64,000 bases of DNA from Bacteroidota bacterium (GCA_021155905.1 JAJNBG010000010.1:62001-126000); one strand, 5' to 3'. Shown: positions 35,563-44,904, counted from the stretch's first letter. The notes: a model not told the origin generated them from the sequence alone. Numbers and translations: made by a program.

Positions 35563-36666
35563 TTATAACACGGCATTAATTCTTGCAATACTTTCTATGC
35601 GTTGTTCGGCAATTTTGTTAGCTGCAGCATATGTAGGAATATTTTGTGCTTTAGCCGTCTGGATAATATTCCAGGTGGTTCCGTAGATTTTCTCAGCATG
35701 TGCCATGGCGCGTTCCCTGTTATAACCTTCCAGTTCATAAAATACATTGATAATCCCACCAGCATTTACGACAAAATCAGGAGCATAAAGGATCCCTTTT
35801 GATAACACCATTTCTCCGTGTTTTTTTTCATCTGCTAACTGGTTATTGGCAGCACCACAAATCACTTTGCATTTTAATTTTGATAATGTATCATCATTTA
35901 CAGTTGCTCCTAAAGCACAAGGGGCATAAATATCCATATCAAGATCAAACATTTTATCGGCTTCAACAAATTCCGCCTTGTATTTATCTACCGCTGTCTT
36001 AATGCGTTCTTCGCTAATGTCGTAAACATAAACTTTAGCACCTTCCTTGCTGATGTGCTCTACTAAATGCATTCCAACGTTACCAATACCCTGCACCAAG
36101 ATTTTTTTTCCGGCTAAACTATCGCTTCCAAAAGCTTCTTTCGCACTGGCTTTCATGCTTACATAAACGCCATAAGCAGTTACCGGAGAAGGATCTCCGC
36201 TGCCACCCATATTTTCAGGTAAACCACTTACGTAGTCAGTTTCCATTTTAATAATCTCCATATCACGGCTATTCATGGCAACATCTTCTGCCGTAATGTA
36301 TTTTCCACCAAGACTATTCACAAATTTCCCAAATCGGCGTAATAAAGCTTCTGACTTAAGTTTGCCTGCATCACCAATGATTACAGCTTTTCCTCCGCCT
36401 AAATTTAATCCTGCCACAGAAGATTTATAAGTCATTCCGCGGGAAAGACGTAAAACATCCGTTAAAGCCTCCATTTCATTGTTATAATTCCACATACGGG
36501 TACCACCTAATGACGGCCCTAAAACTGTATTGTGAATGGCAATGATTGCTTTTAAGCCTGTGGCATTATCATTGCAAAACAATATTTGCTCATGATTGTT
36601 CACAAGCATTTGTCCGATAACCGGATTTTGAGCTAAACTCGAATCTTTAATGTCTTTTACTTCCAT
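35563..36666 (-). CDS. Glu/Leu/Phe/Val dehydrogenase (leucine dehydrogenase type)
   Basis: A 367-aa NAD-dependent amino acid dehydrogenase that interconverts branched-chain amino acids and 2-oxo acids. Motifs: GPSLGGTRMWNY, SRGMTYKSSVAGLNLGGGKAVI (the catalytic Lys in the GGGKAVI segment), TAEDVAMNSRDME, and the NAD-binding GQGIGNVGMHLV-type VQGIGNVGMHLVEHI. Length and motifs fit leucine/valine dehydrogenases more than glutamate dehydrogenases. Divergent from the PagL-like gene. Confidence 0.92.
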   Translation of the reverse strand: MEVKDIKDSSLAQNPVIGQMLVNNHEQILFCNDNATGLKAIIAIHNTVLGPSLGGTRMWNYNNEMEALTDVLRLSRGMTYKSSVAGLNLGGGKAVIIGDAGKLKSEALLRRFGKFVNSLGGKYITAEDVAMNSRDMEIIKMETDYVSGLPENMGGSGDPSPVTAYGVYVSMKASAKEAFGSDSLAGKKILVQGIGNVGMHLVEHISKEGAKVYVYDISEERIKTAVDKYKAEFVEADKMFDLDMDIYAPCALGATVNDDTLSKLKCKVICGAANNQLADEKKHGEMVLSKGILYAPDFVVNAGGIINVFYELEGYNRERAMAHAEKIYGTTWNIIQTAKAQNIPTYAAANKIAEQRIESIARINAVL

Positions 36667-36728
36667 TACGCGGAGGGTTAAATTTCGCCGCTAATTTAAG
36701 GTTTTTATGCGGAAAATAACATTTTAAA

Positions 36729-37898
36729 ATGAAGAGAATTCGAAATCTATCATTAAATTCGGGACTTATTTTGGTAAAGTCCGTTAAATATTTATTTCTA
36801 TTAATTCCTTTGTTTGGAATTGCCCAAAAAAGCATAACCGGGAGCAAAGATTTTTACATCAAAATTGCTCCAACCTATGGTTTTGTTTTCGAACATAAAA
36901 GCACCATTGGTAATTTAGTTAAAGGTTTTATACCGGGTATAGAGGTCGATTTTGTAAAGCCTACTAACGGAAGTAAACGTTGGCATCGTGAGAATAATTT
37001 CCCCGATGTTGGCTTATCTTTTAATTTCATTGACTTTGCCAACACCGGTCAATTAGGTTATTGCTATGCACTTTCTCCCTATGTGGAAATTCCTTTAAAT
37101 AAGAAAGTGAGAGCTTCAAGACCGGTTTTGAGAATTTGCTGGGGAGTTTCTTATGTCACGAAAAAATTTGATATTGATCATAATCCAAAAAACATTGCCA
37201 TTGCCAGTCACTGGAACACATTTGTTCAGTGGAAAGTATTATGGCATCTGAATCTGAGTAACAAATTCAGATTGGAACCGGGGTTATCTTTTGCTCATGC
37301 ATCTAATGGACGATCGCAGGTTCCCAATTTAGGATTGAATGTTGTATCGTTGAATTTAGGATTGACTTATAAATTAAATGGAGAGGTTGTAAAATCTGAA
37401 CTACTGGATTCGTCCGTTGTATGGCCAAGTAAACATGAAATTCTTGTTTGGGACGCAGTAGGGTTTAATGAGCATGAGCCACCTGGTGGGCCGAAATATT
37501 TTGCGAATACATTTGGCGCGAATTATTATTATAATGTCCGGAACACTCATAAATGGGGTGGAGGACTTGACGTGAGTTATGATACCCAAAATGCTTATCA
37601 TTTGGAGACCTCCGGTCATCCGGCTCAAAGCTGGTTAGATGTTATGCAGTTGGGGGTAAAAGCGTGTTATGCCTATAACATTGGCAGGATTAGCTTACCG
37701 ATTGAGATGGGGTATTATGCAATTTCTAAGCCTAAAGAGGATGGCCCTATTTTTCACAGAATCGGCATCCGTTATTTTTGCAAAAATGGTCTGATGATCA
37801 ACTTCACCATGAAATCGCATTGGGCTGTAGCAGCACACTTTGATTATGGTATTGGTTACCGTTTCAGTATTAAAAAGAAAAAGATAAATGCGTTATAA
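36729..37898 (+). CDS. Acyloxyacyl hydrolase / lipid A deacylase (PagL-like)
   Basis: A 389-aa protein with a signal-like stretch (YLFLLIPLFGIAQ near residues 20-33) and an outer-membrane beta-barrel pattern. The PagL signature is visible: LSFAHASNGRSQVPNLGLN, with the catalytic His190 and Ser192. PagL removes the 3-O-acyl chain of lipid A. Compared with short PagL proteins (~150-190 aa mature), this one has roughly 170 additional residues after the active site, making further strands. A later ATG may be the true start; 36729 is the longest. Overlaps the next gene by 11 nt. Confidence 0.85.
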   Translation: MKRIRNLSLNSGLILVKSVKYLFLLIPLFGIAQKSITGSKDFYIKIAPTYGFVFEHKSTIGNLVKGFIPGIEVDFVKPTNGSKRWHRENNFPDVGLSFNFIDFANTGQLGYCYALSPYVEIPLNKKVRASRPVLRICWGVSYVTKKFDIDHNPKNIAIASHWNTFVQWKVLWHLNLSNKFRLEPGLSFAHASNGRSQVPNLGLNVVSLNLGLTYKLNGEVVKSELLDSSVVWPSKHEILVWDAVGFNEHEPPGGPKYFANTFGANYYYNVRNTHKWGGGLDVSYDTQNAYHLETSGHPAQSWLDVMQLGVKACYAYNIGRISLPIEMGYYAISKPKEDGPIFHRIGIRYFCKNGLMINFTMKSHWAVAAHFDYGIGYRFSIKKKKINAL

Positions 37899-38625
37899 AT
37901 TAGCCATACTTTTTTGCTGGATTTTACTGTTCAACTCCTGTAAGAAGGAGAGTATGTGCGATTGCCTGAAATCGACGCGTGCTACTAATGTTATCTACCA
38001 TGATGTGAAAGATTTTAATTCCATTTTCATAAGGGATAAAATGGATTTGTATCTGACTCAGGGGCCGGAGTTTGAAGTGAAGGTGGAAGCAGGGGAAAAC
38101 CTACAGCGATTAATAAAAACTGAATTAGAAGGAGAAACACTGAAAGTGTTTAATAACAATCGATGTAATTGGGTAAGGGGTTACGATCGAAAGATAAGGG
38201 TGTATATTACGGCCCCCTATTTTAAATATATTCGGAATGCGGGTCTGGGCACAATTGAAACAACGGGGACAATTGTTCAGGATGAAATTAAATTAAGAAC
38301 GGAGAATTCAGGTGATATAAGACTTGATTTAAGTGTACATAAAATTGTTGCCAGTGCTCATGGAAACGGAGATATGTATTTATCAGGTTCGACCGATATA
38401 TTTGAACATGATTATACAGGAACAAATTACCTGTTTGCGACCGGTCTTTATATTTCTAGCTACGCTTACCTACATAGTGTTTCGATAGGACATGCATATA
38501 TCAATGCACCGGAAAATGGTTTAATGGATATTATTATTGATCGGTCAGGAGACATATACTTTAAAGGAAATCCTGCAAACATTCGTTTAACAAAAAATGG
38601 CAAAGGAGAATTGATCAGGGAGTAA
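37888..38625 (+). CDS. DUF2807 (head GIN domain) lipoprotein
   Basis: A 245-aa lipoprotein (MRYKLAILFCWILLFNSC, Cys18). The DUF2807 beta-solenoid is present: FNSIFIRDKMDLYLTQGPEFEVKVEAGENLQRLIKTELEGETLKV, with repeating short strands afterwards (e.g. IVASAHGNGDMYLSG). A second Cys cluster (CDCL) follows the lipobox. Role unknown; related proteins are surface or periplasmic adhesin-like. Starts inside the end of the PagL-like gene, so the two are cotranslated. Confidence 0.85.
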   Translation: MRYKLAILFCWILLFNSCKKESMCDCLKSTRATNVIYHDVKDFNSIFIRDKMDLYLTQGPEFEVKVEAGENLQRLIKTELEGETLKVFNNNRCNWVRGYDRKIRVYITAPYFKYIRNAGLGTIETTGTIVQDEIKLRTENSGDIRLDLSVHKIVASAHGNGDMYLSGSTDIFEHDYTGTNYLFATGLYISSYAYLHSVSIGHAYINAPENGLMDIIIDRSGDIYFKGNPANIRLTKNGKGELIRE

Positions 38626-38669
38626 TGATTGATACTAAATTGCATGTAAATTCGTTTACGCATTAATCT

Positions 38670-39968
38670 TTGAAGAAAATCATACATATCTTATTTTTGG
38701 TTTTTAGCCTTTTGTCGTTAAAGTCATTAGGTCAGGATGATTATGTGAATGATGGCCAGATGCGTTATGAGGACTGGACCTATAAACCGTATATCAAAAC
38801 GGTTCAGCTTCACGAATCCTCTTTTGATGCAAATCCTGCTATGCTGCAGTTTAATGGCGAAGAACAATTGGAATTAAGTTTTGACGATCTGGAAGCAGAT
38901 AGAAAAAGTTATTCGATTAGTTTTGTGCATTGTGATGCTAATTGGGAACCGTCAAACCTGGTGAGTGCGGAATTCATGAATGGTTTTTTTGAAGCTAATA
39001 TTTTAAATTTTAATTTCTCCACGAACACCGTTCAAAAGTTCACCCATTATTCAGTTTTGTTTCCTCAGACCAATATGCAGTTTTCAAAAACCGGCAATTA
39101 TGTGGTATTTGTATACCAGGACAATGATAAAGAGAAAATAGTCATCACTAAGCGGTTTATGATCTACGAAAATAAAATCACAGTCGTTGCAAACGTGAGG
39201 CAGGCAATTGGGAATGATGAGCAATATGAAAAACAGCACATTGATTTCAACCTGATTAACAGCCAGTATGAACTGACAAATCCGTTTACCGACCTGCATG
39301 TTATTATTACGCAGAATAACCGTTGGGACAACGCCGTCAACAATATCAAGCCAACGTTCGTTGAGCCAAGGCAATTAACGTATTCACTAGATGATAAATC
39401 AACGTTTAACGGCGGCAATGAATTCAGGTATTTCGATACGCGGTCATTAAGAACCTATACGGAAAGAGTAGCTAATATTAACAGGGACAGCTCTTTCAAG
39501 TACCATATAGAATTAAAAACGGATGAACTGAAAACATTTAAAAGTTATTCGTTTTATAATGATCTGAATGGCGGCTTCCTAATTAAAAACAGGGATATGG
39601 TTGGAAATCCTGACCTGGAATCGGATTATGCCTGGGTGCATTTCTTTCTGCCATATGATAACGCGCAGGGTTCCGGCAATTTCTATGTACTGGGTAAGCT
39701 AACTGAGTGGCGTTTAAGTAAAACAAACCGTATGACGTATAATTATAAAAAAATGGGATATGAATGCGCGCTCTATATTAAACAGGGATATTATAATTAT
39801 ACATATGTCTATTTAAAAGATGATAAAAAGGGTGGCGATGAAACTTTTAGTGAGGGCAATCATTGGGAGACGGAGAACGACTATACCATTTACGTTTACC
39901 ACCGCCAACGTGGAACTTATTATGATCAGCTAGTGGCAGTGAAGCGCTTTAATTCTTTGAGAAAATAA
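38670..39968 (+). CDS. T9SS plug domain (DUF5103) protein
   Basis: A 432-aa exported protein with a signal peptide (MKKIIHILFLVFSLLSLKSLGQ). The DUF5103 pattern is clear: IKTVQLHESSFDANPAMLQFNGEEQLELSFDDLEAD, SFVHCDANWEPSNLVSAEFMNGF, and a final DYTIYVYHRQRGTYYDQLVAVKRFNS. In the T9SS, the Plug protein closes the periplasmic side of the SprA translocon when no cargo is bound. The start is a TTG, the only start that keeps the signal peptide. Convergent with mgtE, ending 6 nt from it. Confidence 0.9.
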   Translation: MKKIIHILFLVFSLLSLKSLGQDDYVNDGQMRYEDWTYKPYIKTVQLHESSFDANPAMLQFNGEEQLELSFDDLEADRKSYSISFVHCDANWEPSNLVSAEFMNGFFEANILNFNFSTNTVQKFTHYSVLFPQTNMQFSKTGNYVVFVYQDNDKEKIVITKRFMIYENKITVVANVRQAIGNDEQYEKQHIDFNLINSQYELTNPFTDLHVIITQNNRWDNAVNNIKPTFVEPRQLTYSLDDKSTFNGGNEFRYFDTRSLRTYTERVANINRDSSFKYHIELKTDELKTFKSYSFYNDLNGGFLIKNRDMVGNPDLESDYAWVHFFLPYDNAQGSGNFYVLGKLTEWRLSKTNRMTYNYKKMGYECALYIKQGYYNYTYVYLKDDKKGGDETFSEGNHWETENDYTIYVYHRQRGTYYDQLVAVKRFNSLRK

Positions 39969-39974
39969 GTTTTC

Positions 39975-41330
39975 TTACAGGATCCCGTAAAGAATTCTCC
40001 CTACTAAAAAGTAAATAGAGATCCCGATAATATCATTTAAGGTAGTGACAAAAGGGCCCGTTGCTAAAGCAGGATTTATTTTAAAACGATTCATCATCAA
40101 TGGCACAAATGTTCCCAGGAAAGAAGCACATAAAATAACCGTTAACAGCGCCACGCTTACCGTTCCTGCTAAGGCCCAGGATTCGCTGATAAGTAAATTA
40201 TAACCCAAAATTAATCCGGAGCAAATAAGCCCGTTGATTAAACCAACACCTAATTCCTTTAATAGTTTCGGTGCTATTTTATCAGTGATCAAAGTATTAT
40301 TTGCCAAACCCTGAACAATGATAGCGGAAGATTGTACACCTACATTTCCACCGGTAGCCCCAATAAGTGGAATGAAAAAAGCCATCTCCGGGCGTATCTG
40401 GATCTGGTCTTCGTAACTTCCAATAATTCTAGACCCCACAATACCACCGCACATTCCAACCAGCAACCATGGAATGCGTGCTCTGGATAAACGCCATAAA
40501 CTATCATTACTGTCAACATCGTCTGTAATACCACTCATGAGCTGAATATCTTTTTCAGCTTCTTCTCGCATCACATCCACCACATCATCAACCGTGATCC
40601 TTCCAACCAATCTTCCCAACTGGTCGATTACCGGTAATACAACCAGGTCATATTTCCTAATCAGTTCAGCAACATCTTCACTGGAAGTGGACGTTTTAAC
40701 GGATATAATATCGGCATCATAAATTTCCTGTATAAGTGCCAGAGGATGCGAAACAATTAATTTTTTCAAAGAAAGCATCCCGATGAGTTTCTCGTTATCA
40801 TCAACCACGTACACAGCATACAATACATCTACGCTTTCGGTTTGTCGTCTGATTTCATCGATACATGCACTCACCGTTTCATGAGCATAAACACTCACTA
40901 ATTCCTTTGCCATCAAAGACCCCGCTGTTCCTTCTTCAAAGCTCATCAGGTCTGCGATGTCGCTTGCCTGTTCAATGTCTTCGATATGAGATAAAACTTC
41001 CTCCTGGATATCTTCCGGTAATTCGTTGATGACGTCAGCGGCATCATCCGAATCCATGTTGTCCAGTTGTTCGGCAATTTCTTTGGTAGAGAAGGTGGCT
41101 AACAGTGCTTCACGCTTTTCATCCTCCATTTCCAATAACACATCTGATGAAATGTCTTCATCAATCTGGTCATACAGGTAAATGGATTCTTCTAAATAAA
41201 GCTGATTTAAAATTAAGGCAATATCAACCGCGTACAACTCTTTAAGTTGCTCTTTAATATAGTCATCGTTTTTTTCAGCGATGGCGTTTTTTAAATGGTC
41301 AAGATATTCAGAGCTAAGCTCAAACTGCAT
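39975..41330 (-). CDS. mgtE: Magnesium transporter MgtE
   Basis: A 451-aa MgtE. Order: N-domain (about 1-130, with EEVLSHIEDIEQASDIADLM), two CBS domains (about 130-260: FEEGTAGSLMAKELVSV, LIGMLSLKKLI, VVLPVIDQLGRLVGRITVDDVVDVM), and the five-helix pore from about 285, with the conserved IGATGGNVGVQSSAIIVQGLA and the final TTLNDIIGISIYF. The CBS domains sense cytoplasmic Mg2+ and close the pore. Full length. Confidence 0.96.
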   Translation of the reverse strand: MQFELSSEYLDHLKNAIAEKNDDYIKEQLKELYAVDIALILNQLYLEESIYLYDQIDEDISSDVLLEMEDEKREALLATFSTKEIAEQLDNMDSDDAADVINELPEDIQEEVLSHIEDIEQASDIADLMSFEEGTAGSLMAKELVSVYAHETVSACIDEIRRQTESVDVLYAVYVVDDNEKLIGMLSLKKLIVSHPLALIQEIYDADIISVKTSTSSEDVAELIRKYDLVVLPVIDQLGRLVGRITVDDVVDVMREEAEKDIQLMSGITDDVDSNDSLWRLSRARIPWLLVGMCGGIVGSRIIGSYEDQIQIRPEMAFFIPLIGATGGNVGVQSSAIIVQGLANNTLITDKIAPKLLKELGVGLINGLICSGLILGYNLLISESWALAGTVSVALLTVILCASFLGTFVPLMMNRFKINPALATGPFVTTLNDIIGISIYFLVGRILYGIL

Positions 41331-41381
41331 AACCTTAATTTTTTTACATCGCTAAAGTAAGGTTTTTATGTTTCAATTTGG

Positions 41382-42275
41382 TTATGCTTTGCTAAACTTT
41401 TGTTTGAGAACGCCATTTAGAAAAATTACAGATAGTATGATGCAAAAACCTACGTAGAATGTAATAGACAGGTCTTTATTTTCATGGAATAAAATCCCTG
41501 CCAGGATGATCCCATAGACACCCTCCAGGTTTACGGTTAAATTAATGGTGTACGGTGATAAATGTTTCATTAAGTTGACGCTGGCGATAAAAGGATATAC
41601 TGTGCATACACCAGCTAAGATGGTAATTAATAAGATGTCCTGATTGGTAAGACTGAAAAATGAACCGGAGAAACTTCCATTGAAGAGAAGAAAAATACTT
41701 AATCCAACGAGGGCCGCGGATAACTCAATAAAGGACAAAACCGGCGAACTGATTTTTTCTTTTTCGTTTTGAATAAGCACCCCGTTTAATACACTGAAAA
41801 CAGAAGCAGTTAAAGCTGCCAGGATTCCCAATAAAATTCCCAGTCCATATTTTATTTCAACTGAAAAAATAAGACAGATGGCGGCAATAATAATAACTCC
41901 AATCACCAGTTCATACCAAATGAATTTGCGTTTATAAATCAATGGCTCGGTGATAGCGGTGAATAAGGTTCCTGTACTGAAAGCCGCCATGGTAACAGAT
42001 ACATTGGAGACTTTGATGGCTCCATAAAAGCAAAGCCAGTGTACGCAGATAATGAGTCCTACCGCGCTGAGCTGCATTAATTTTTTAAATGAAACCAATA
42101 AATTGGCTTTAATGTATACTAAGTAAAAAGCCATTAAAAATAAAGTGATGGCAATCCGAAACCAAACTAATTGCAATGCATCTGCACTTATTCCCTTTCC
42201 AAGAATAGGTGACCAGCCCCAGATAAATACAATGAAGTGTAATAAAAAATGATGTTTATTGATGTTTTTAAGCAC
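41382..42275 (-). CDS. EamA/DMT superfamily transporter
   Basis: A 297-aa protein with ten membrane segments arranged as two EamA repeats (e.g. FIVFIWGWSPILGKGIS and IAVTLF-type helices, with AAFSTGTLFTAITEPLI and LTVNLEGVYGIILAGILFHE). These transporters export amino acids, nucleotides or other metabolites; substrate unknown. The start is a GTG. Preceded by the terminator of the SBBP-repeat gene. Confidence 0.88.
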   Translation of the reverse strand: MLKNINKHHFLLHFIVFIWGWSPILGKGISADALQLVWFRIAITLFLMAFYLVYIKANLLVSFKKLMQLSAVGLIICVHWLCFYGAIKVSNVSVTMAAFSTGTLFTAITEPLIYKRKFIWYELVIGVIIIAAICLIFSVEIKYGLGILLGILAALTASVFSVLNGVLIQNEKEKISSPVLSFIELSAALVGLSIFLLFNGSFSGSFFSLTNQDILLITILAGVCTVYPFIASVNLMKHLSPYTINLTVNLEGVYGIILAGILFHENKDLSITFYVGFCIILSVIFLNGVLKQKFSKA

Positions 42276-42319
42276 GCGTAAATGTAAGGTTTTGCTTTTT
42301 CATTAAAGATGTAAATGAA

Positions 42320-42347
42320 AAAAACCTTGTCAACAGACAAGGTTTTT
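42320..42347 (-). terminator. Intrinsic terminator after the SBBP-repeat gene
   Basis: Perfect 12-bp stem AAAAACCTTGTC / GACAAGGTTTTT with a 4-nt loop, and A-rich flanks that give a U-run on the minus transcript. Confidence 0.88.
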
Positions 42348-42372
42348 AGAAAAATGAACAGACCTTTGTTAT

Positions 42373-44307
42373 TTATTGAATAACGACTTTGTCTTCATAT
42401 ATTATTTTTTCTCCTTTTCGGATAATCATCAGGTAAACTCCGGCACTTAGATTATTAACGTCAATGACGGATTCACCATAATTAATTTCTGATCGCTTTT
42501 GCTCATTGCCCTGGGTGTCATACATAATGGTTGTAAATGAATTATCCAGTTCTTTCCCAAAAGGTTTCATGGAGATTACGAAGGAATTTTTTGTTGGGTT
42601 AGGATAAACCGCGCATTGGAAACAATTGTCCATATTTATTTCAACACCGATGACATTAGAGCTGATTTGTTCGCCTGATCCATTCACTTTGGTGACACGG
42701 TAATAGGAATTGCCATGATCCCTTTTTGAAAGGCCATCTTTAAAAGAATATTCAGTCGTCTGCTGCGCATCAATTTTTGCTATTGTTTCAAAATGGCTGG
42801 AGTCAACCCCTTTTTCAACAAGGAAGTAGACACTGTCTGTTTTGTCAGGCGCAGGCCAGTTAAGCATAACATTACTTTCTGAGATTTGCCCATCAAGCAC
42901 TATCGATTCAGTGCTTTCATCCGTTCTGGCGATATAATTATTTTTTAGTCGTGTAATGAACATATCCGTTCTGGAATAGGCGGAAAGATAGGTGCTTCCG
43001 AATGATGCGCCGTTTAGCATGGCACCTGTAGCATATACATTACCATTGGGTTGAGCACAGACAGCAATTCCTGATTCATAACCTAGATCCTCCGGCGCGT
43101 CTGCACCTCCTCCGGCCGTCGTCGTCCATAAAAACTGGCCGCTATTGCTTAAACAGGAAATAAAAATATCCGAGTTATCTGCGGCCGTTTTAGTGGTCGA
43201 CCCAAAGGTTGCTGTTCCTCCGTATTGCCCGGTCAGGTAAATATAATTACCGTCGGTTCCAACACCTCTGGCGAGATCGTTCCCATATCCTCCAGCTTTT
43301 TTGGCCCAATAGGCATAACCGTTGACATCATAGGATACTACAAATACATCAGCGTTACCGGTTGTGTATAAATTAGTACTTCCAAAATTCATAGAGGAAT
43401 TAAATTGTCCCGTCATGATGATCCTGTTATTATTGTCTCTTGTCAGCCCCCAGGCAACGTCGTCATATTTGCCTCCCACTGATTTTGCCCATACCAACGC
43501 TCCGTTGGTGGTATATTTAGCTATGTAACCATTCACATATCCATCGGGTGTATATAAGGTTTGACCACTAAATACAGCTCCGTTGGCATGCATACCACAG
43601 ATATATACATTTCCCTGAGCGTCACATTTAATGTCTTTGGCTTCATCTCTTCCGGTTCCGCCTGCTTTTTTGGCCCATAGGAAGTTTCCGTTCCGGTCCA
43701 ACTTAGCAATAAATATTTCATAATTGCCACTGCTGTAAAGGGTCGTGTTTCCTATAACAGTGCTGTTTTTAAAATACCCGCAGATAAAAACATTTCCGTA
43801 TTGGTCGGATGTTACACCCAGCGCCTTTTCTCCATTCCAGGAACCGGCACTTTTTGCCCAAATGATATTTCCATTAAAGTCGTACTTGGCAACGAAAATG
43901 TCATTATCACCTTTTGGATAAAGTGTTATGGTTGATCCGATAAATTTTACGGGATTACCCGAACCTTCAATCTCTCCGGCGATATATACATAAGAGTTGT
44001 CGGTTGCTAAACAGTGTGCGTAGTCTCCCGTGTGTCCTCCCCCTGTTCTGATCCAACTCATATTTCCGGATGGATCATATTTCGCCAGAAAAATATCGTG
44101 GTTACCCTGACAGGGAAGGGTCACATTGTTAAAAACTGCGTTCATTTCATATTTACCTGCCACATAAACATTTCCCGCTGGATCGTTGGCAATACCGTTG
44201 CCATAATCGTAAGCCCATAACCCTCCTTTTTTGGCCCAATTGTAGGTCTGGCTTTCCATATTAATAAACCCAAGGCTTATTAAAATAGTAATTACTAGAT
44301 TTTTCAT
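42373..44307 (-). CDS. SBBP-repeat protein with T9SS sorting domain
   Basis: A 644-aa secreted protein (signal MKNLVITILISLGFINMESQ). Residues ~20-460 are seven or so SBBP beta-propeller repeats of 55-60 residues, each with WAKxAGG, a GNVYVAGxF strand and a DIFxAKYDxxGN turn. An FN3-like domain spans ~470-555 (VMLNWPAPDKTDSVYFLVEKG). Residues ~565-644 are a T9SS type A sorting domain (AVYPNPTKNSFVIS, SAGVYLMIIRKGEKIIYEDKVVIQ). It is cargo for the cell surface, function unknown. Confidence 0.88.
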   Translation of the reverse strand: MKNLVITILISLGFINMESQTYNWAKKGGLWAYDYGNGIANDPAGNVYVAGKYEMNAVFNNVTLPCQGNHDIFLAKYDPSGNMSWIRTGGGHTGDYAHCLATDNSYVYIAGEIEGSGNPVKFIGSTITLYPKGDNDIFVAKYDFNGNIIWAKSAGSWNGEKALGVTSDQYGNVFICGYFKNSTVIGNTTLYSSGNYEIFIAKLDRNGNFLWAKKAGGTGRDEAKDIKCDAQGNVYICGMHANGAVFSGQTLYTPDGYVNGYIAKYTTNGALVWAKSVGGKYDDVAWGLTRDNNNRIIMTGQFNSSMNFGSTNLYTTGNADVFVVSYDVNGYAYWAKKAGGYGNDLARGVGTDGNYIYLTGQYGGTATFGSTTKTAADNSDIFISCLSNSGQFLWTTTAGGGADAPEDLGYESGIAVCAQPNGNVYATGAMLNGASFGSTYLSAYSRTDMFITRLKNNYIARTDESTESIVLDGQISESNVMLNWPAPDKTDSVYFLVEKGVDSSHFETIAKIDAQQTTEYSFKDGLSKRDHGNSYYRVTKVNGSGEQISSNVIGVEINMDNCFQCAVYPNPTKNSFVISMKPFGKELDNSFTTIMYDTQGNEQKRSEINYGESVIDVNNLSAGVYLMIIRKGEKIIYEDKVVIQ

Positions 44308-44372
44308 AATATGTTGTTTTAATGATTAAGTCTTGTTTTGCTTCAATGTGTTTTCAATTGAAATAAGTATTA

Positions 44373-44380
44373 CAAAGGTA
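44373..44380 (-). promoter_or_regulatory. -7 promoter element TACCTTTG for the SBBP-repeat gene
   Basis: Exact TAnnTTTG on the minus strand, about 66 nt upstream of the start codon at 44307. No clear -33 TTG. Confidence 0.4.
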
Positions 44381-44574
44381 AAGCAGGGATTACCGCATTG
44401 AATCTCATTTTCGTTAAACACAATTTTTGATTTCGCAAAATGGATTAATACAAAGGCAGAGACGCTGTTTAATTAATTTTATTTTTCAAGATATTTTTTC
44501 GACCGATCAATAACCCGTGTTCACCTTCCTTTTTAGTCATAAGAGTTAGGGTTCCTATTTTAATTTGAAAATTG
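44381..44574. other. Intergenic stretch with nothing recognised
   Basis: Part of the long gap (44308-44781) between the divergent SBBP-repeat gene and the methionine operon. AT-rich; apart from the promoters on each side and the riboswitch, no open frame, repeat or tRNA was seen. Confidence 0.6.
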
Positions 44575-44607
44575 TTTGGAAGTATAAAACAAAATAACTT
44601 AGATTTG
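44575..44607 (+). promoter_or_regulatory. Promoter of the SAM-riboswitch / methionine operon
   Basis: TTTG at 44575-44578, 21-nt spacer, TAGATTTG at 44600-44607. Expected transcription start is near 44614, about 27 nt before the first helix of the riboswitch. Confidence 0.65.
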
Positions 44608-44640
44608 CTGCAGAATTAGTTACCTCTTATGTGTGTAATT

Positions 44641-44768
44641 AATTTATTAAGAAGTGGCGAGAGAATAGGCTCTATGACCCACTGGCAACCAACTAAAAGT
44701 CGAGGTAAAATGCGATTGGAAAACCGGTGCCAACTCCTACTCTGATGAAAAACAGGGGCAGATAAATT
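44641..44768 (+). ncRNA. SAM riboswitch (SAM-I/SAM-IV clan)
   Basis: The conserved core of the SAM-I clan is present in order: GAGAATAGGCTC followed by TATGACCC, CTGGCAACC at 44682-44690, and CCGGTGCCAACTCC at 44724-44737. Closing helix P1 is AATTTAT (44641-44647) with ATAAATT (44762-44768), and a P4-like CTCTG/CAGGG hairpin lies near the 3' end. It binds S-adenosylmethionine and reduces expression of methionine genes. No terminator hairpin was seen after it; P1 ends 13 nt before the ATG of a small ORF, which favours control of translation. The exact subtype (SAM-I or SAM-I/IV variant) is not decided. Confidence 0.85.
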
Positions 44769-44781
44769 AAAAACAATAAAA

Positions 44782-44904
44782 ATGAAACACACGACTTCAA
44801 AAACAAAACTATCTACTAGCCTTATTATCTTTTATTCTGCCATGCCATTTTTCATGGTGGCTTGTATGTGGTGCGGCATGCGCCAGTTTGGTTTTTCTTT
44901 TTAG
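44782..44904 (+). CDS. 40-aa Met-rich small ORF between the SAM riboswitch and metX
   Basis: ATG 13 nt after the riboswitch P1 helix, 40 codons, stop TAG. The N-terminus is polar and basic (MKHTTSKTKLSTS); the C-terminal half is hydrophobic (LIIFYSAMPFFMVACMW, then CGMRQFGFSF) and could span a membrane. Met residues fall at 21, 25, 29 and 33, exactly every fourth position, so they line one face of a helix; Cys are at 28 and 31. I do not recognise a family. It could be a SAM-controlled leader peptide whose Met codons sense charged tRNA-Met, or a small membrane protein. metX starts 123 nt further on. Confidence 0.6.
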   Translation: MKHTTSKTKLSTSLIIFYSAMPFFMVACMWCGMRQFGFSF

